A stretch of 64,000 bases of DNA. It comes from JBBBNV01 sp037137075 (GTDB taxonomy: Bacteria > Bacillota > Bacilli > Paenibacillales > NBRC-103111). The notes under the pieces are model-generated. The model was given only the letters and a program-made list of their open reading frames with translations, searched no databases and was not told the origin of the DNA. The stretch covers positions 70,936-134,935 of the forward strand of contig NZ_JBBBNV010000013.1 in assembly GCF_037137075.1 (NCBI RefSeq), in the 5' to 3' direction. Below are positions 52,623 to 60,557 of the stretch, piece after piece (position 1 is the stretch's first letter; each line of letters begins with the position of its first letter). The position numbers and the translations under genes were made by a program.

Positions 52623-52933
52623 GGAACGGCTGTGGCATGTGGTTGACGCCATCATGCCTTCTCCCCACCGCGGGACGGGAGCTGTGTGCAGGCGGGAAGC
52701 GCAGAGTTTACAGCTTCCGGCCGCCTGGTTCTTGTGAAAGGTTAGCCAATTCGAAACCACGCGCAGCTTCCGGCGCGCAGTATGGCCTCACATGACGGTG
52801 ATCGCCACAGGATCAGCCAGCAACGGACCCGATTGACAGAACAAAGCGGCCGGTTTCGGCCGCTTTGTTCTGTCTGGCGCCGCGGTATGAAGAACCGCGA
52901 ACGGGTTATCTTGTTGCACATGACCGTTATATT
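52623..52933. other. Spacer between convergent epimerase and MOSC genes
   Basis: 311 bases. Its only clear feature is the bidirectional terminator at 52835-52874; no gene was supported. Confidence 0.5.
52835..52874. terminator. Perfect 18-bp palindromic bidirectional terminator
   Basis: GACAGAACAAAGCGGCCG and its exact inverted copy flank a four-base GTTT loop. T-rich stems on both sides let it end both the epimerase and the MOSC transcripts. Confidence 0.85.
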
Positions 52934-53794
52934 TCAACACGAAGCTTCTGCGGAATCACCAGCGCCGTACAAAATAACCGGGTCTCCCACGCGGACAGCA
53001 CCCGGGCGAATAACCGAAGCGTAAACACCGAAGTTGTTACGGCACTGGCGGACAACCGCTTTCAGGACCTCAGGATGCAGAGTAAGCCGGTCCGGGTCGA
53101 TGTTCACGTACATGCATCGTCCACAGGGCTTATTGATACGCACCAAAGCGTCTCCAAGCTGAAGTATGCGGCCAATCCAGGCTTCTTCGATAAAAGGCTC
53201 CGCCTCCTCATTAGCCAGCACCACATTGGCCCGGAATCGCCGGTGATCAAGCGAAGGCCAGCCGAGCATACCGGCCAGCGCCTGCAAGGAGGACGCTGTG
53301 GTGATTAGCAGATGATCCTCCCAGTTGTTGCCGGGCTCTTGAGGAGCGGCTGAAGCCGGAGTAACCGCGCGCCCCGATGCCTGCCCGATATGCCCGGCCA
53401 GCTCCGGTTCTCCCCAGGCAAAACAGGCTCCGTCCGGCGCAGTCACGGCCAGCGGAGGAAAGGCCTCCGCTTCCGACAGGGCATGACCGGCCGCCGAATT
53501 CGTGCGCTCCCAGTCAAAGTGAGCCTGGTAGCCAAGGATGCCCGGAAAGATGTCAGCCGAAAGCGGCTCACCCGGCCGGGTATCATCCGTCAGCCAGTGG
53601 CTGCGGTCCCCATACAGCCCGTGCGGGCCGATATAAGAGGCCTGGACAGCCTGGCCGCGCATAGCTTTAACCGGATGGCAGATCAGGTCACCGACAGTCC
53701 CCTGCCGAGCACCGGATGCTCCCCGCATCCCTTCCGTTTCAGCTTCAGGCATAGATGAAGGCTGTCCTTGTAATTCAGCAGGAAGAAACGCCAT
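52934..53794 (-). CDS. MOSC-domain protein
   Basis: A 286-residue protein. An N-terminal MOSC_N-like beta-barrel (about 35-125, GDLICHPVKAM then GPHGLYGDRSHWL) is followed by the MOSC domain (about 150-275). Its PCGRCMYVNIDPD segment carries the conserved Cys expected to bind a sulfur-carrier or Mo cofactor; RFRANVVL is a further family mark. Family members reduce N-hydroxylated compounds or carry sulfur for molybdenum enzymes. ATG 53794 follows GGAGGAG. It follows the MarR gene by 108 nt on the same strand and is probably its target. Confidence 0.85.
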   Translation of the reverse strand: MAFLPAELQGQPSSMPEAETEGMRGASGARQGTVGDLICHPVKAMRGQAVQASYIGPHGLYGDRSHWLTDDTRPGEPLSADIFPGILGYQAHFDWERTNSAAGHALSEAEAFPPLAVTAPDGACFAWGEPELAGHIGQASGRAVTPASAAPQEPGNNWEDHLLITTASSLQALAGMLGWPSLDHRRFRANVVLANEEAEPFIEEAWIGRILQLGDALVRINKPCGRCMYVNIDPDRLTLHPEVLKAVVRQCRNNFGVYASVIRPGAVRVGDPVILYGAGDSAEASC

Positions 53795-53902
53795 CAGATA
53801 TTCTCCTCCAGTTAAATGGTTCATGAGCAAAGGCATCCAGCACTTCCGCGTTGCAGGCCATAGCTCCTTGTAACGGGGAAGTTCGGCATTCAAGCGCCTG
53901 GC

Positions 53903-54373
53903 TTAAGCGTTCAGCCGGCTTCGTGCGCCAAGTCCGAGCTTTTTCATCAGCTCGGCGGCTTGGGCCTTTTCTTCTATGGTCAGGGACGCCGTTGCAGATA
54001 ACAGCGCTTCCACGTGAGCCGGAAAAATATCGTCCAGCAAAAGCCGCCCCTTCTCTTCCAGCTCGGCATAAATGACGCGACGGTCTTTCTCGCAGGGCCT
54101 GCGGCGCAAAAATCCTTTTTTGGACAGCTGATCGATGACATAGGTTACGCTGCCGCTTGCCAGTAAAATCTTGTCGCCGATTTGCTGCAGCGGATGCGGG
54201 CCTTTATGATACAAAAGCTCCAAAACAGCGAACTCGGTGTCGTTCAGGCCATGCCGCTGGACATCGCGCTGGGAATGCTCCATCAGGGCCTTATACGCCC
54301 GGGACAAGACGATAAACAGTTTCATGGTCAGTTCTTGTTCTTGGCTCCAATGATGGTTCGGAAGCTGATCCAT
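53903..54373 (-). CDS. MarR-family transcriptional regulator
   Basis: A 156-residue winged-helix repressor. The recognition region reads ILLASGSVTYVIDQLSKKGFLRRRPCEKDRRVIYAELEEKG (given in parts: ASGSVTYVIDQLSKKG and CEKDRRVIYAEL), with the family's DRR wing. Start ATG 54373 is 9 nt after GAGG. A perfect 12-bp palindrome (54418-54429) 45 nt upstream is the likely autoregulatory operator. It probably senses phenolic or oxidative stress compounds like its MhqR-type relatives, and controls the MOSC gene downstream (inference). Confidence 0.9.
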   Translation of the reverse strand: MDQLPNHHWSQEQELTMKLFIVLSRAYKALMEHSQRDVQRHGLNDTEFAVLELLYHKGPHPLQQIGDKILLASGSVTYVIDQLSKKGFLRRRPCEKDRRVIYAELEEKGRLLLDDIFPAHVEALLSATASLTIEEKAQAAELMKKLGLGARSRLNA

Positions 54374-54417
54374 ATGCAACTACCTCGCTACTGAATAATA
54401 GATTCACCGCATTTTAG

Positions 54418-54429
54418 TTTGAATTCAAA
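54418..54429. promoter_or_regulatory. Likely MarR operator palindrome
   Basis: TTTGAATTCAAA is a perfect palindrome in an AT-rich stretch 45 nt upstream of the MarR gene, similar in form to MhqR/OhrR-type sites. Confidence 0.5.
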
Positions 54430-54497
54430 ATAATTATAACCATGAAAACAAATCATAGTCAATCTCAGAAATGACTAAAAAATGGGATTTTTATTTT

Positions 54498-55466
54498 TTA
54501 GTGGTAACATTCAGACCTTGGAAGTCCATGCTGCTCCAGCCATACAAGGATATCCCGTACAACCTCATCCCGGTTCACTTCGTTCAGAGGCTCATGCCGC
54601 CCGCCAGGATACAGCTTCAGCTGCACATCGGCAGCACCCGCCCCGGCATAGGCGCGCTGGACAGCAGCAATGCCTCGTCCGAGCCGGGCCAGCGGGTCCT
54701 CGCTGCCGGACAGGAGCAGCACCGGCAATTCCGGAGGCGTGCGGCGCAGCTCCGCCGGGCGGTTCACCTGCCGGATGCCGTACAGCAGCTCCGCATAAAA
54801 CCGCGCCGGGAAAATCCCTCCGCACCAGGGATCGGCCAAATAGCGGCCAACCTCCTGTGTATCCCTGCTCAGCCAGTCATAGCTTGTGCGGACCGGACGG
54901 AAACGGCGGTTGTAGCCGCCGAAAATTAGCCGGTCCATTAGCGGACTCGGCGTATCCGGACGATGAAGTGAAGCCGCCGAACGAGCCAGAAGGCGTCCGA
55001 TTGCAGCCATCGGGCCCGGGTTCCCGGCTGTGCCGCTTGCAATCAGACCGGATAACCGGAGCCCCGGCTGCGGCAGGCCAACCTGCGCAACACGGCGGGC
55101 CAAAAACGATCCCATGCTGTGCCCCAGCAGAAACAAAGGCTTGCCGGGAGCCAGTCCCGCCGTCCAGACCGCAGCTGCCTGCGCATCCCGCACCAGCTGC
55201 TCCCAGCCGCCCCGGCTCGGCAAAACACCCCGCTGGTCCAGGGAACCTGCGGTTTGTCCATGCCCCCGGTGATCCTGTGCGGCAACGGCGCAGCCATGAG
55301 AGACCAGCTCCACGGCAAGACGCTCATAGCGCCCCGCGTGCTCCGCCATTCCGTGGCAAATATGAACCGCAGCATGCACAGACTGCTGCGGCCCAGGCAG
55401 CCAAACGTGGACCGCAGCCCGCTTCCCATCCTCCAACTCCAGCCATTCCAGCTTTCGCACAACCAA
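54498..55466 (-). CDS. Monoacylglycerol-lipase-like alpha/beta hydrolase
   Basis: A 322-residue enzyme of the serine aminopeptidase S33/Hydrolase_4 group. HICHGMAEHAGRYE is the oxyanion-hole HG motif. HRGHGQTAG follows, and FLLGHSMGSFLARR has the nucleophile Ser in GHSMGS. The Asp of SGSEDPLARLG and the His of YPGGRHEPLNEVNRDEV complete the triad. The family cleaves monoacylglycerols or lysophospholipids. Start: TTG 55466, 8 nt after GGAGG; a reading from 55571 adds an unconserved leader. It is a single gene upstream of the MarR gene's promoter. Confidence 0.9.
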   Translation of the reverse strand: MVVRKLEWLELEDGKRAAVHVWLPGPQQSVHAAVHICHGMAEHAGRYERLAVELVSHGCAVAAQDHRGHGQTAGSLDQRGVLPSRGGWEQLVRDAQAAAVWTAGLAPGKPLFLLGHSMGSFLARRVAQVGLPQPGLRLSGLIASGTAGNPGPMAAIGRLLARSAASLHRPDTPSPLMDRLIFGGYNRRFRPVRTSYDWLSRDTQEVGRYLADPWCGGIFPARFYAELLYGIRQVNRPAELRRTPPELPVLLLSGSEDPLARLGRGIAAVQRAYAGAGAADVQLKLYPGGRHEPLNEVNRDEVVRDILVWLEQHGLPRSECYH

Positions 55467-55740
55467 GCGCCACGCCTCCGTTCTGTTCCCATACCCTGAT
55501 TTTATCACAAAGCCCTTGCGAACCAAACCGGATTCTCCTCTGCTGGCCGGAAACCGGGAATCAGGAGGCAATCGGTCCGGATGCTGTCGCGCCCTTAACC
55601 CCCAAAAAGCCCGGCCGTTTAGGTTGTAACATAATATCGATTTATCGATAAAGATGGAAACAAAGTTCTATTGACCCCGTCCTGCTTCCATTTCAACAGC
55701 AAAAAACGGCAGTTTTGGGACGGTTGAATCGTACTGAATG

Positions 55741-55749
55741 TGGTACAAT
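55741..55749 (+). promoter_or_regulatory. Extended -10 promoter of the hydrolase gene
   Basis: TGGTACAAT fits the extended -10 pattern (TGn followed by TACAAT), about 50 nt before the start codon at 55797. Confidence 0.55.
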
Positions 55750-55796
55750 AACCGTAAACTAGGATGGATTTTAAAATCAGAAGGGGCCGATAACTT

Positions 55797-56612
55797 ATGA
55801 ATGAAGCAAATCGCAACCCGCAGCAAATCCGCCACGCCTCCTTAGACGGCTTCACCATGGCCTATCGGGAATACGGACAAGGCTTGCCCGTCGTGCTGCT
55901 GCACGGCTTTTGCGGAAGCAGCGGATACTGGGAGCAGGTTCTTCCGCAGCTCGGGGAGAACGTCCGCGTAATCGCTCCCGATCTGCGGGGACATGGACAT
56001 TCCGGCACACCGGAGGAGCCCTGCTCGGTCGAAAAGATGGCGGGGGACATCCGTTCCCTGCTGGATCAGCTTGGCGTGGACAAGGCGGTGCTGCTCGGCC
56101 ATTCACTGGGAGGCTATATCGCGCTTGCCTTTGCCGAGCAGTATCCCGAGCGGCTGCTGGCTTTCGGCCTGGTGCATTCGACAGCGCTGCCTGATGATGA
56201 GACCGGCAAGCAAAACCGGCTGAAATCGATGGAGGCTATACGTCAGGACGGCATCGTCCCTTTTGTGAACAATTTGACCAGAAAGCTGTTTGCTCCGCAG
56301 CACCTGGACACCATGCCCGAGCAGGTCGCCGCGGCGAACGAAATCGGTTATGTCACGAGCCCGCAGGCGGCGATTCATACGCTGGACGCCATGCGGGCAA
56401 GACCGGACCGGCGCCATGTGCTTCGTGAGACGGCACTGCCGGTGCTGATTGTGGCAGGGCGGCACGATCAAATTGTCAGTGTCGAGAAGGCATTCTCCGT
56501 TTCGGGCGGCCACATTAAGGAGAGCATCCTGGAAAGTGCCGGTCACATGGGGATGATGGAAGCCCCGCAGGAGCTGGCACAAGTAATTCTAGACTTTACC
56601 CGCACGCTCTAA
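55797..56612 (+). CDS. Alpha/beta hydrolase fold enzyme
   Basis: A 271-residue serine hydrolase. LLHGFCGSSGYW is the oxyanion-hole motif, LRGHGHSG the strand-helix turn, and LLGHSLGGYIAL contains the nucleophile Ser in GHSLGG. AGRHDQIVSVE carries the acid and SAGHMGMMEAPQE the His. Substrate unknown; related enzymes include esterases and haloperoxidase-like proteins. ATG 55797 has a GGGG-type site. It is a single gene with its own promoter, convergent with the spore-coat pair. Confidence 0.9.
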   Translation: MNEANRNPQQIRHASLDGFTMAYREYGQGLPVVLLHGFCGSSGYWEQVLPQLGENVRVIAPDLRGHGHSGTPEEPCSVEKMAGDIRSLLDQLGVDKAVLLGHSLGGYIALAFAEQYPERLLAFGLVHSTALPDDETGKQNRLKSMEAIRQDGIVPFVNNLTRKLFAPQHLDTMPEQVAAANEIGYVTSPQAAIHTLDAMRARPDRRHVLRETALPVLIVAGRHDQIVSVEKAFSVSGGHIKESILESAGHMGMMEAPQELAQVILDFTRTL

Positions 56613-56617
56613 AAGTA

Positions 56618-56670
56618 AAAAACACCCGTCACTCTCAACGGTTTGACCGTTAAGATTATGGCGGGTGTTG
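56618..56670 (-). terminator. Terminator of the spore-coat operon
   Basis: AACACCCG pairs with CGGGTGTT, and AACGGT-TTG-ACCGTT forms an inner hairpin. On the minus strand a run of six T follows; the plus strand has none. Confidence 0.75.
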
Positions 56671-56700
56671 TGATGTCCGGCAGCTTGCCTGAACGCCGGT

Positions 56701-57243
56701 TTACATATAGATGTGAGACGGTGCGCCTGCGCGCTGTCCTTGTCCTTGGGATAAGGATGCGGACGGCGGATAGTTCGGCATGATCGGCTGCATCGGCAGT
56801 TGAACCTGTCCGTAAATCGATTGGCCCGGACTTGGCTGCTGCTGCATTCCCATTCCCGTTCCCTGGAAGCCCCTTGCGCCGCTTCCGCCCAGCTGAAGCT
56901 TATTCTGCAGGAGCTGCATCGTTTGCTGCTCTGTTTGCCGGTAGTGCTGCAGCTGCTTATCCAGCTCCTGCCGGAGTGCAGGAGAAGACGTGTTATACAT
57001 CTGATGCTGCTTCATCAGCTGGTACACATGCTCCTGCATGTTCAGCGTGCTGTTCAGCAGCTGGTGAAACACCTGACGGACCACAGAACAATTGGATTCC
57101 GTGGCTGCGGTGGTGTATTCGCGGGCCGTGCGTTTCAGATCGCACAAAACCGTATACAAAATATCTTGCTCCTCCAGCTGCGCACTCGGCTGCTGCATTG
57201 GCATACTGTTTTGCTGCATGGACATGGATTGCATTGTATTCAT
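56701..57243 (-). CDS. CotF-type spore coat protein
   Basis: A 180-residue protein. A Met/Gln-rich start is followed by the CotF-like helical domain (about 25-115: LEEQDILYTVLCDLKRTAREYTT, given as DILYTVLCDLKRTAREY, and NMQEHVYQLMKQHQMYN). The C-terminal 60 residues are Gln/Gly/Pro-rich. CotF-like proteins belong to the spore coat. ATG 57243 follows GAGGAGAGGTG. It starts 10 nt after the stop of the related small gene upstream, so both share one transcript, probably made in the mother cell. Confidence 0.88.
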   Translation of the reverse strand: MNTMQSMSMQQNSMPMQQPSAQLEEQDILYTVLCDLKRTAREYTTAATESNCSVVRQVFHQLLNSTLNMQEHVYQLMKQHQMYNTSSPALRQELDKQLQHYRQTEQQTMQLLQNKLQLGGSGARGFQGTGMGMQQQPSPGQSIYGQVQLPMQPIMPNYPPSASLSQGQGQRAGAPSHIYM

Positions 57244-57253
57244 CACCTCTCCT

Positions 57254-57484
57254 CTAAGATGAAGCACCGGGCATTTGCGGCGCTGCCGGGACGTGCTGGT
57301 GCAGGCACTGCATCAGCTGCTGATAGTGCTGCTGATGGATGTTCATCATGTCCATGCAGGCGTTGCGGATCATCGGATGTTGGCTTGTTTGGGCGGCAAC
57401 AGCGCACTGCTTCACCAGCAAATCCTCATTGGACATAGAGTCGGCGATGTACTCCAGCTCCTTGGCTGTCATCGGCTGCATCAT
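57254..57484 (-). CDS. Small CotF-related spore coat protein
   Basis: A 76-residue helical protein (MTAKELEYIADSMSNEDLLVKQ, given as KELEYIADSMSNEDLLVK, then NIHQQHYQQLMQCLHQH). It resembles the short CotF-like proteins that accompany larger coat proteins in Bacillales. ATG 57484 follows AGGAGGAA. The gene is first in a two-gene operon with the larger coat protein. The longer reading to 57550 has no site. Confidence 0.82.
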   Translation of the reverse strand: MMQPMTAKELEYIADSMSNEDLLVKQCAVAAQTSQHPMIRNACMDMMNIHQQHYQQLMQCLHQHVPAAPQMPGASS

Positions 57485-57630
57485 GGGGATTCCTCCTAAT
57501 GGTTTATCGGGCATATACAACCCCGAATAACATGCCCCAGCCGGCAACAAAATATGCTTGCCGCGTCTTTGCCCGGCTCCAGTGTCCAGCCAAGCGTCAG
57601 AACAGAAGCAGCTCTTTCACGCATGCACAA

Positions 57631-58839
57631 TCATGAGAGGTGAAGCCTTGCCCCCTCTCCCGGCCCCTCCGCTTCCGCCTCCGCAGCAGCGCGGTCCGCC
57701 AGCAGCCGCAGCGTAGTATCATTCATCGGCGGGTTATGCAGTCCGAACCGGACGTCACGGTACATACGCTGCAGCGGATGCGACATCGCCAGACTGTGGA
57801 CCCCCACAATTTGCATCGCCTGATCTACAGCCGATACCGCTGCCCGCACCGCCGCATATTTCACCGCGGCGAGATCGGCCGCCAAGCTCTCCGGACGGGT
57901 TACACCCTGATCCCAGCGCTCCGCGACCGAGTACATAAAATGACGGGCTGCACAGAGCTCCAGCTCTATCAGGCCCAACAGCCGCTTCACCTGTTCAGTA
58001 TGCAAAATCGGCTTATCCAGCGTACTGGGCTGATAACGGGCGGCAAAATGCAGCGCTTCACGCCTTGCGGCCAGCCCTATCCCCAGGTAGCAGGCCGGAA
58101 TATGAAGCAGATACGGACTGGCTTGTCTGCCCTTCTCCGCCGTATGAACTTCAACGATACTATCCGCAGGCACCCAAGCATCGTCCAGCACCAAATCATG
58201 GCTTGCTGTACCGCGCATGCCCGCCATATTCCAGGTTGGATCAATGCTTACCCCTGCCGTCTCCCGTTCCACAAGCAGCTCGGCGTGCTCCCCTGTTTCC
58301 TCCAGAACCGCCGTCACAATAAAATAGTCCAACACCGGCGCAAGCGTCGTAAACGTTTTTCGCCCGCGAATTCGATAGCCGCCGCCGTCTTGTACCGCCA
58401 CCGTCTGCGGCATTCCTCCACGGGAAGGACTTCCCGTTGCACTTTCCGAGGCAGCCCGGTTCAGAAGCGCCCCGTTTCTGGCCGACTGCAGGCATACCTC
58501 CGCGAATTTCGTTTCCGGCCAAGGACGCTTATGCGCCAGGTCAAACAAAATACCCAAATGCCAGCCCATGCCAAGCGCAATGGAAGCATCCCCTTGGGCC
58601 AGCCGTTCTTGATAGAGCACAAACTCATAGAGAGAGATTCCCTTCCCTTCGTACTCGCAGGGGAGGGTGAACGCCGGATAACCAATCTCCCTCAGCACTT
58701 CGATTGATGCATGGGAGAAGCGGCTCAGCCGGTCGGCTTCCTCCGCATAACCGGCAATCCGGTCCGCCGCCCGGCTGAGCTGCTCATACCGGTTCTCCTG
58801 CAGCTCTGTTTTAACAAAGCTTCTGTTGAATGCTGACAT
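57631..58839 (-). CDS. Acyl-CoA dehydrogenase-family flavoprotein
   Basis: A 402-residue enzyme with the acyl-CoA dehydrogenase fold. The N-terminal helices include LSRFSHASIEVLREIGYPAF. RIRGRKTFTTLAPVLDYFIVTAV is the middle beta-domain, and AVKYAAVRAAVSAVDQAMQIVGVHSL plus the RMYRDVRFG loop are the C-terminal domain. These features resemble YdbM/SfnC/DszC-type monooxygenases as much as true fatty-acid dehydrogenases, and the catalytic Glu of the latter was not located. The substrate is unknown. ATG 58839 has a GAAGGGG site. It stands alone. Confidence 0.85.
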   Translation of the reverse strand: MSAFNRSFVKTELQENRYEQLSRAADRIAGYAEEADRLSRFSHASIEVLREIGYPAFTLPCEYEGKGISLYEFVLYQERLAQGDASIALGMGWHLGILFDLAHKRPWPETKFAEVCLQSARNGALLNRAASESATGSPSRGGMPQTVAVQDGGGYRIRGRKTFTTLAPVLDYFIVTAVLEETGEHAELLVERETAGVSIDPTWNMAGMRGTASHDLVLDDAWVPADSIVEVHTAEKGRQASPYLLHIPACYLGIGLAARREALHFAARYQPSTLDKPILHTEQVKRLLGLIELELCAARHFMYSVAERWDQGVTRPESLAADLAAVKYAAVRAAVSAVDQAMQIVGVHSLAMSHPLQRMYRDVRFGLHNPPMNDTTLRLLADRAAAEAEAEGPGEGARLHLS

Positions 58840-58908
58840 GCTCTTCGCCCCTTCTATCCCCGTATCCCTCCTGTGACTCCTGCGTTCGAATAAACGCCGT
58901 CATGCAGC

Positions 58909-58945
58909 GAAGCACCGTGTGCCGTGGCGCAGCGCGCGGTGCTTC
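58909..58945. other. GC-rich hairpin between acyl-CoA dehydrogenase and oxidase genes
   Basis: GAAGCACCG and CGGTGCTTC form a 9-bp perfect stem with a 19-nt loop. There is no T run, so a terminator role is uncertain. Confidence 0.4.
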
Positions 58946-59051
58946 CCGATTCTATTCTGCGGCTGCCAAAAGCTCCGCCTGCCATACAGCTTGAAGCGGC
59001 ATGTTGTCAGCTATCTTCACCTGCTTGTCAATCAGGCTAATCCGCACGTCC

Positions 59052-60236
59052 TTATCTCTTTGGAATTGAAAATGCTGCCAAGGATTTCTCGCTTCGGCCG
59101 AACAGCATTGCCTGACTCAACGCTTCGCCAATCGCGCTGGCAAATTTAAAGCCGTGCCCTGAACCGCCGCCGGCGATCCATACCTTCGGCTGATGAGGAT
59201 GACGCCCGATGAAGAACCCTTCATCCGGCGTCATCTCATATTTGCAAACCCCGGCTGATACAATGCCCTTTGCCTGCGGCATATACGTGCTCAGGAAGGC
59301 CTTCAAATGGGCCTCATCCTCCTGATAGACCCCGAACGGCAGCGCCGTCTGATCCGGCAGCAGCACCTGCCCTTGATCATGCCTGCCGACCTTCAATCCG
59401 CGCCCGTCCACAGCGGGAATCCCGTAATACTCCACATCATGGCCTTCATTCACGATAAAAGCCGGGAATACCCCCGCCTCATAACGCTCAGCCGGGGCCT
59501 CGAACCAGCCGATAGCCTTGCGCAGCGTCCGGATTGGCAGATTCAGCTCCGGCACCAGCTGAGGAAGGCGCACGCCCGGACTAAGCAGGACCCGGCTCGC
59601 CGTATAGCTGGACCCGGACGTATGAACCGTCACCGAATCCGGCCCGTACTGCAGGCCGTGAACCGGGGTATTCACGAGCAGCTCGGCCCCGTGCTTCAGT
59701 GCCAGCAACCGGTAAGCGCGGATAACCGCCTCGGAGAACAAGATGCCCGCTTCCGGCTCATACAGCCCTTCCATGCCCTCGGGAACGGTCCATCCCGGCC
59801 AGCGCAGACGGAGCTGGAACGGAGTCAATCGCTCATACGGTATACCGAAGGTACGGCAGCTCTCCTCCTTCGATCGCAAAAAACGCGAGCCGCCGGGCCC
59901 GACACTAACGACGCCGGTTTGCCGGAATATCGTTCTATCCGCGCCCGGCTGGCTCGGACGTTTCCCTTGATCCGCAACAAGCTCCCCCAAGCCTCCCGCT
60001 TCCTGCTCCAGCTGCTCCCATAGCTGCCTGGATCGAATCGCCAGCGAGACATAATCCGGACCCATTGTGTACGCCATGCGGAAAATCCGGGTATGTCCGT
60101 GATGGCTGCCTTTGTCGTGCGGCGGATCGTGAGCGTCCAGAACAAGAACATTCGCCCCTTGCTTCGCCAAATAATATGCCGCGCTCATCCCAAACGAGCC
60201 GCCCCCCGCAACAATCACATCATAGCCTTTTGCCAT
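59052..60236 (-). CDS. FAD-dependent sarcosine/N-methyltryptophan-type oxidase
   Basis: A 394-residue flavoenzyme oxidising an N-methyl amino acid, releasing formaldehyde and H2O2. YDVIVAGGGSFGMSAAYYLAKQG is the dinucleotide motif (given as VIVAGGGSFGMSAAYYL), followed by the acidic end VLVLDAHDPPHDKGSHHGHTRIFR. The family SHHGxTRxxR segment is complete. KVWIAGGGSGHGFKFAS near the C-terminus is the second FAD contact, including the Ser-Gly-His-Gly of this group. The covalent-FAD Cys is likely the one in VSAGVCKYEMTPDE. The start is ATG 60236 behind GTAGGGGG. A consensus promoter lies about 130 nt upstream. Confidence 0.92.
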   Translation of the reverse strand: MAKGYDVIVAGGGSFGMSAAYYLAKQGANVLVLDAHDPPHDKGSHHGHTRIFRMAYTMGPDYVSLAIRSRQLWEQLEQEAGGLGELVADQGKRPSQPGADRTIFRQTGVVSVGPGGSRFLRSKEESCRTFGIPYERLTPFQLRLRWPGWTVPEGMEGLYEPEAGILFSEAVIRAYRLLALKHGAELLVNTPVHGLQYGPDSVTVHTSGSSYTASRVLLSPGVRLPQLVPELNLPIRTLRKAIGWFEAPAERYEAGVFPAFIVNEGHDVEYYGIPAVDGRGLKVGRHDQGQVLLPDQTALPFGVYQEDEAHLKAFLSTYMPQAKGIVSAGVCKYEMTPDEGFFIGRHPHQPKVWIAGGGSGHGFKFASAIGEALSQAMLFGRSEKSLAAFSIPKR

Positions 60237-60362
60237 GTGGCTCCCCCTACTTTGCATGTGTAATAAATACAGAAAAACACAGCTGCTCCCCAAAAGTGTC
60301 AGTCGCTGTGTCTCCAAATGCCTCGCCTTTTTATATCCAAGCGGAATACTAGGTTTTAGTGT

Positions 60363-60392
60363 ATTGTAGCAGGGAGTTGAATTTATTGTCAA
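60363..60392 (-). promoter_or_regulatory. Sigma-A promoter of the oxidase gene
   Basis: On the minus strand TTGACA (60392-60387) and TACAAT (60368-60363) are separated by 18 nt, with AT-rich DNA around them. It drives the oxidase gene at 60236. Confidence 0.75.
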
Positions 60393-60486
60393 TTGTATTT
60401 CCCCTGCTTTTCGATGATTTCCCCTGAAGCCCGTCCCGACCTTACTGGAGCTTGTCGATCCTTGGCGAAAATCACGTCAAAATGGG

Positions 60487-60515
60487 GTGACACCGGCATA
60501 CAAATCATACATAAT
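60487..60515 (+). promoter_or_regulatory. Candidate promoter of the kinase module
   Basis: GTGACA at 60487 and CATAAT at 60510 are separated by 17 nt and lie 43 nt before the kinase start codon. Confidence 0.5.
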
Positions 60516-60557
60516 GGAACTAAACTCTTCTTGAACTTATCTGGACGGAGGGCCCCT

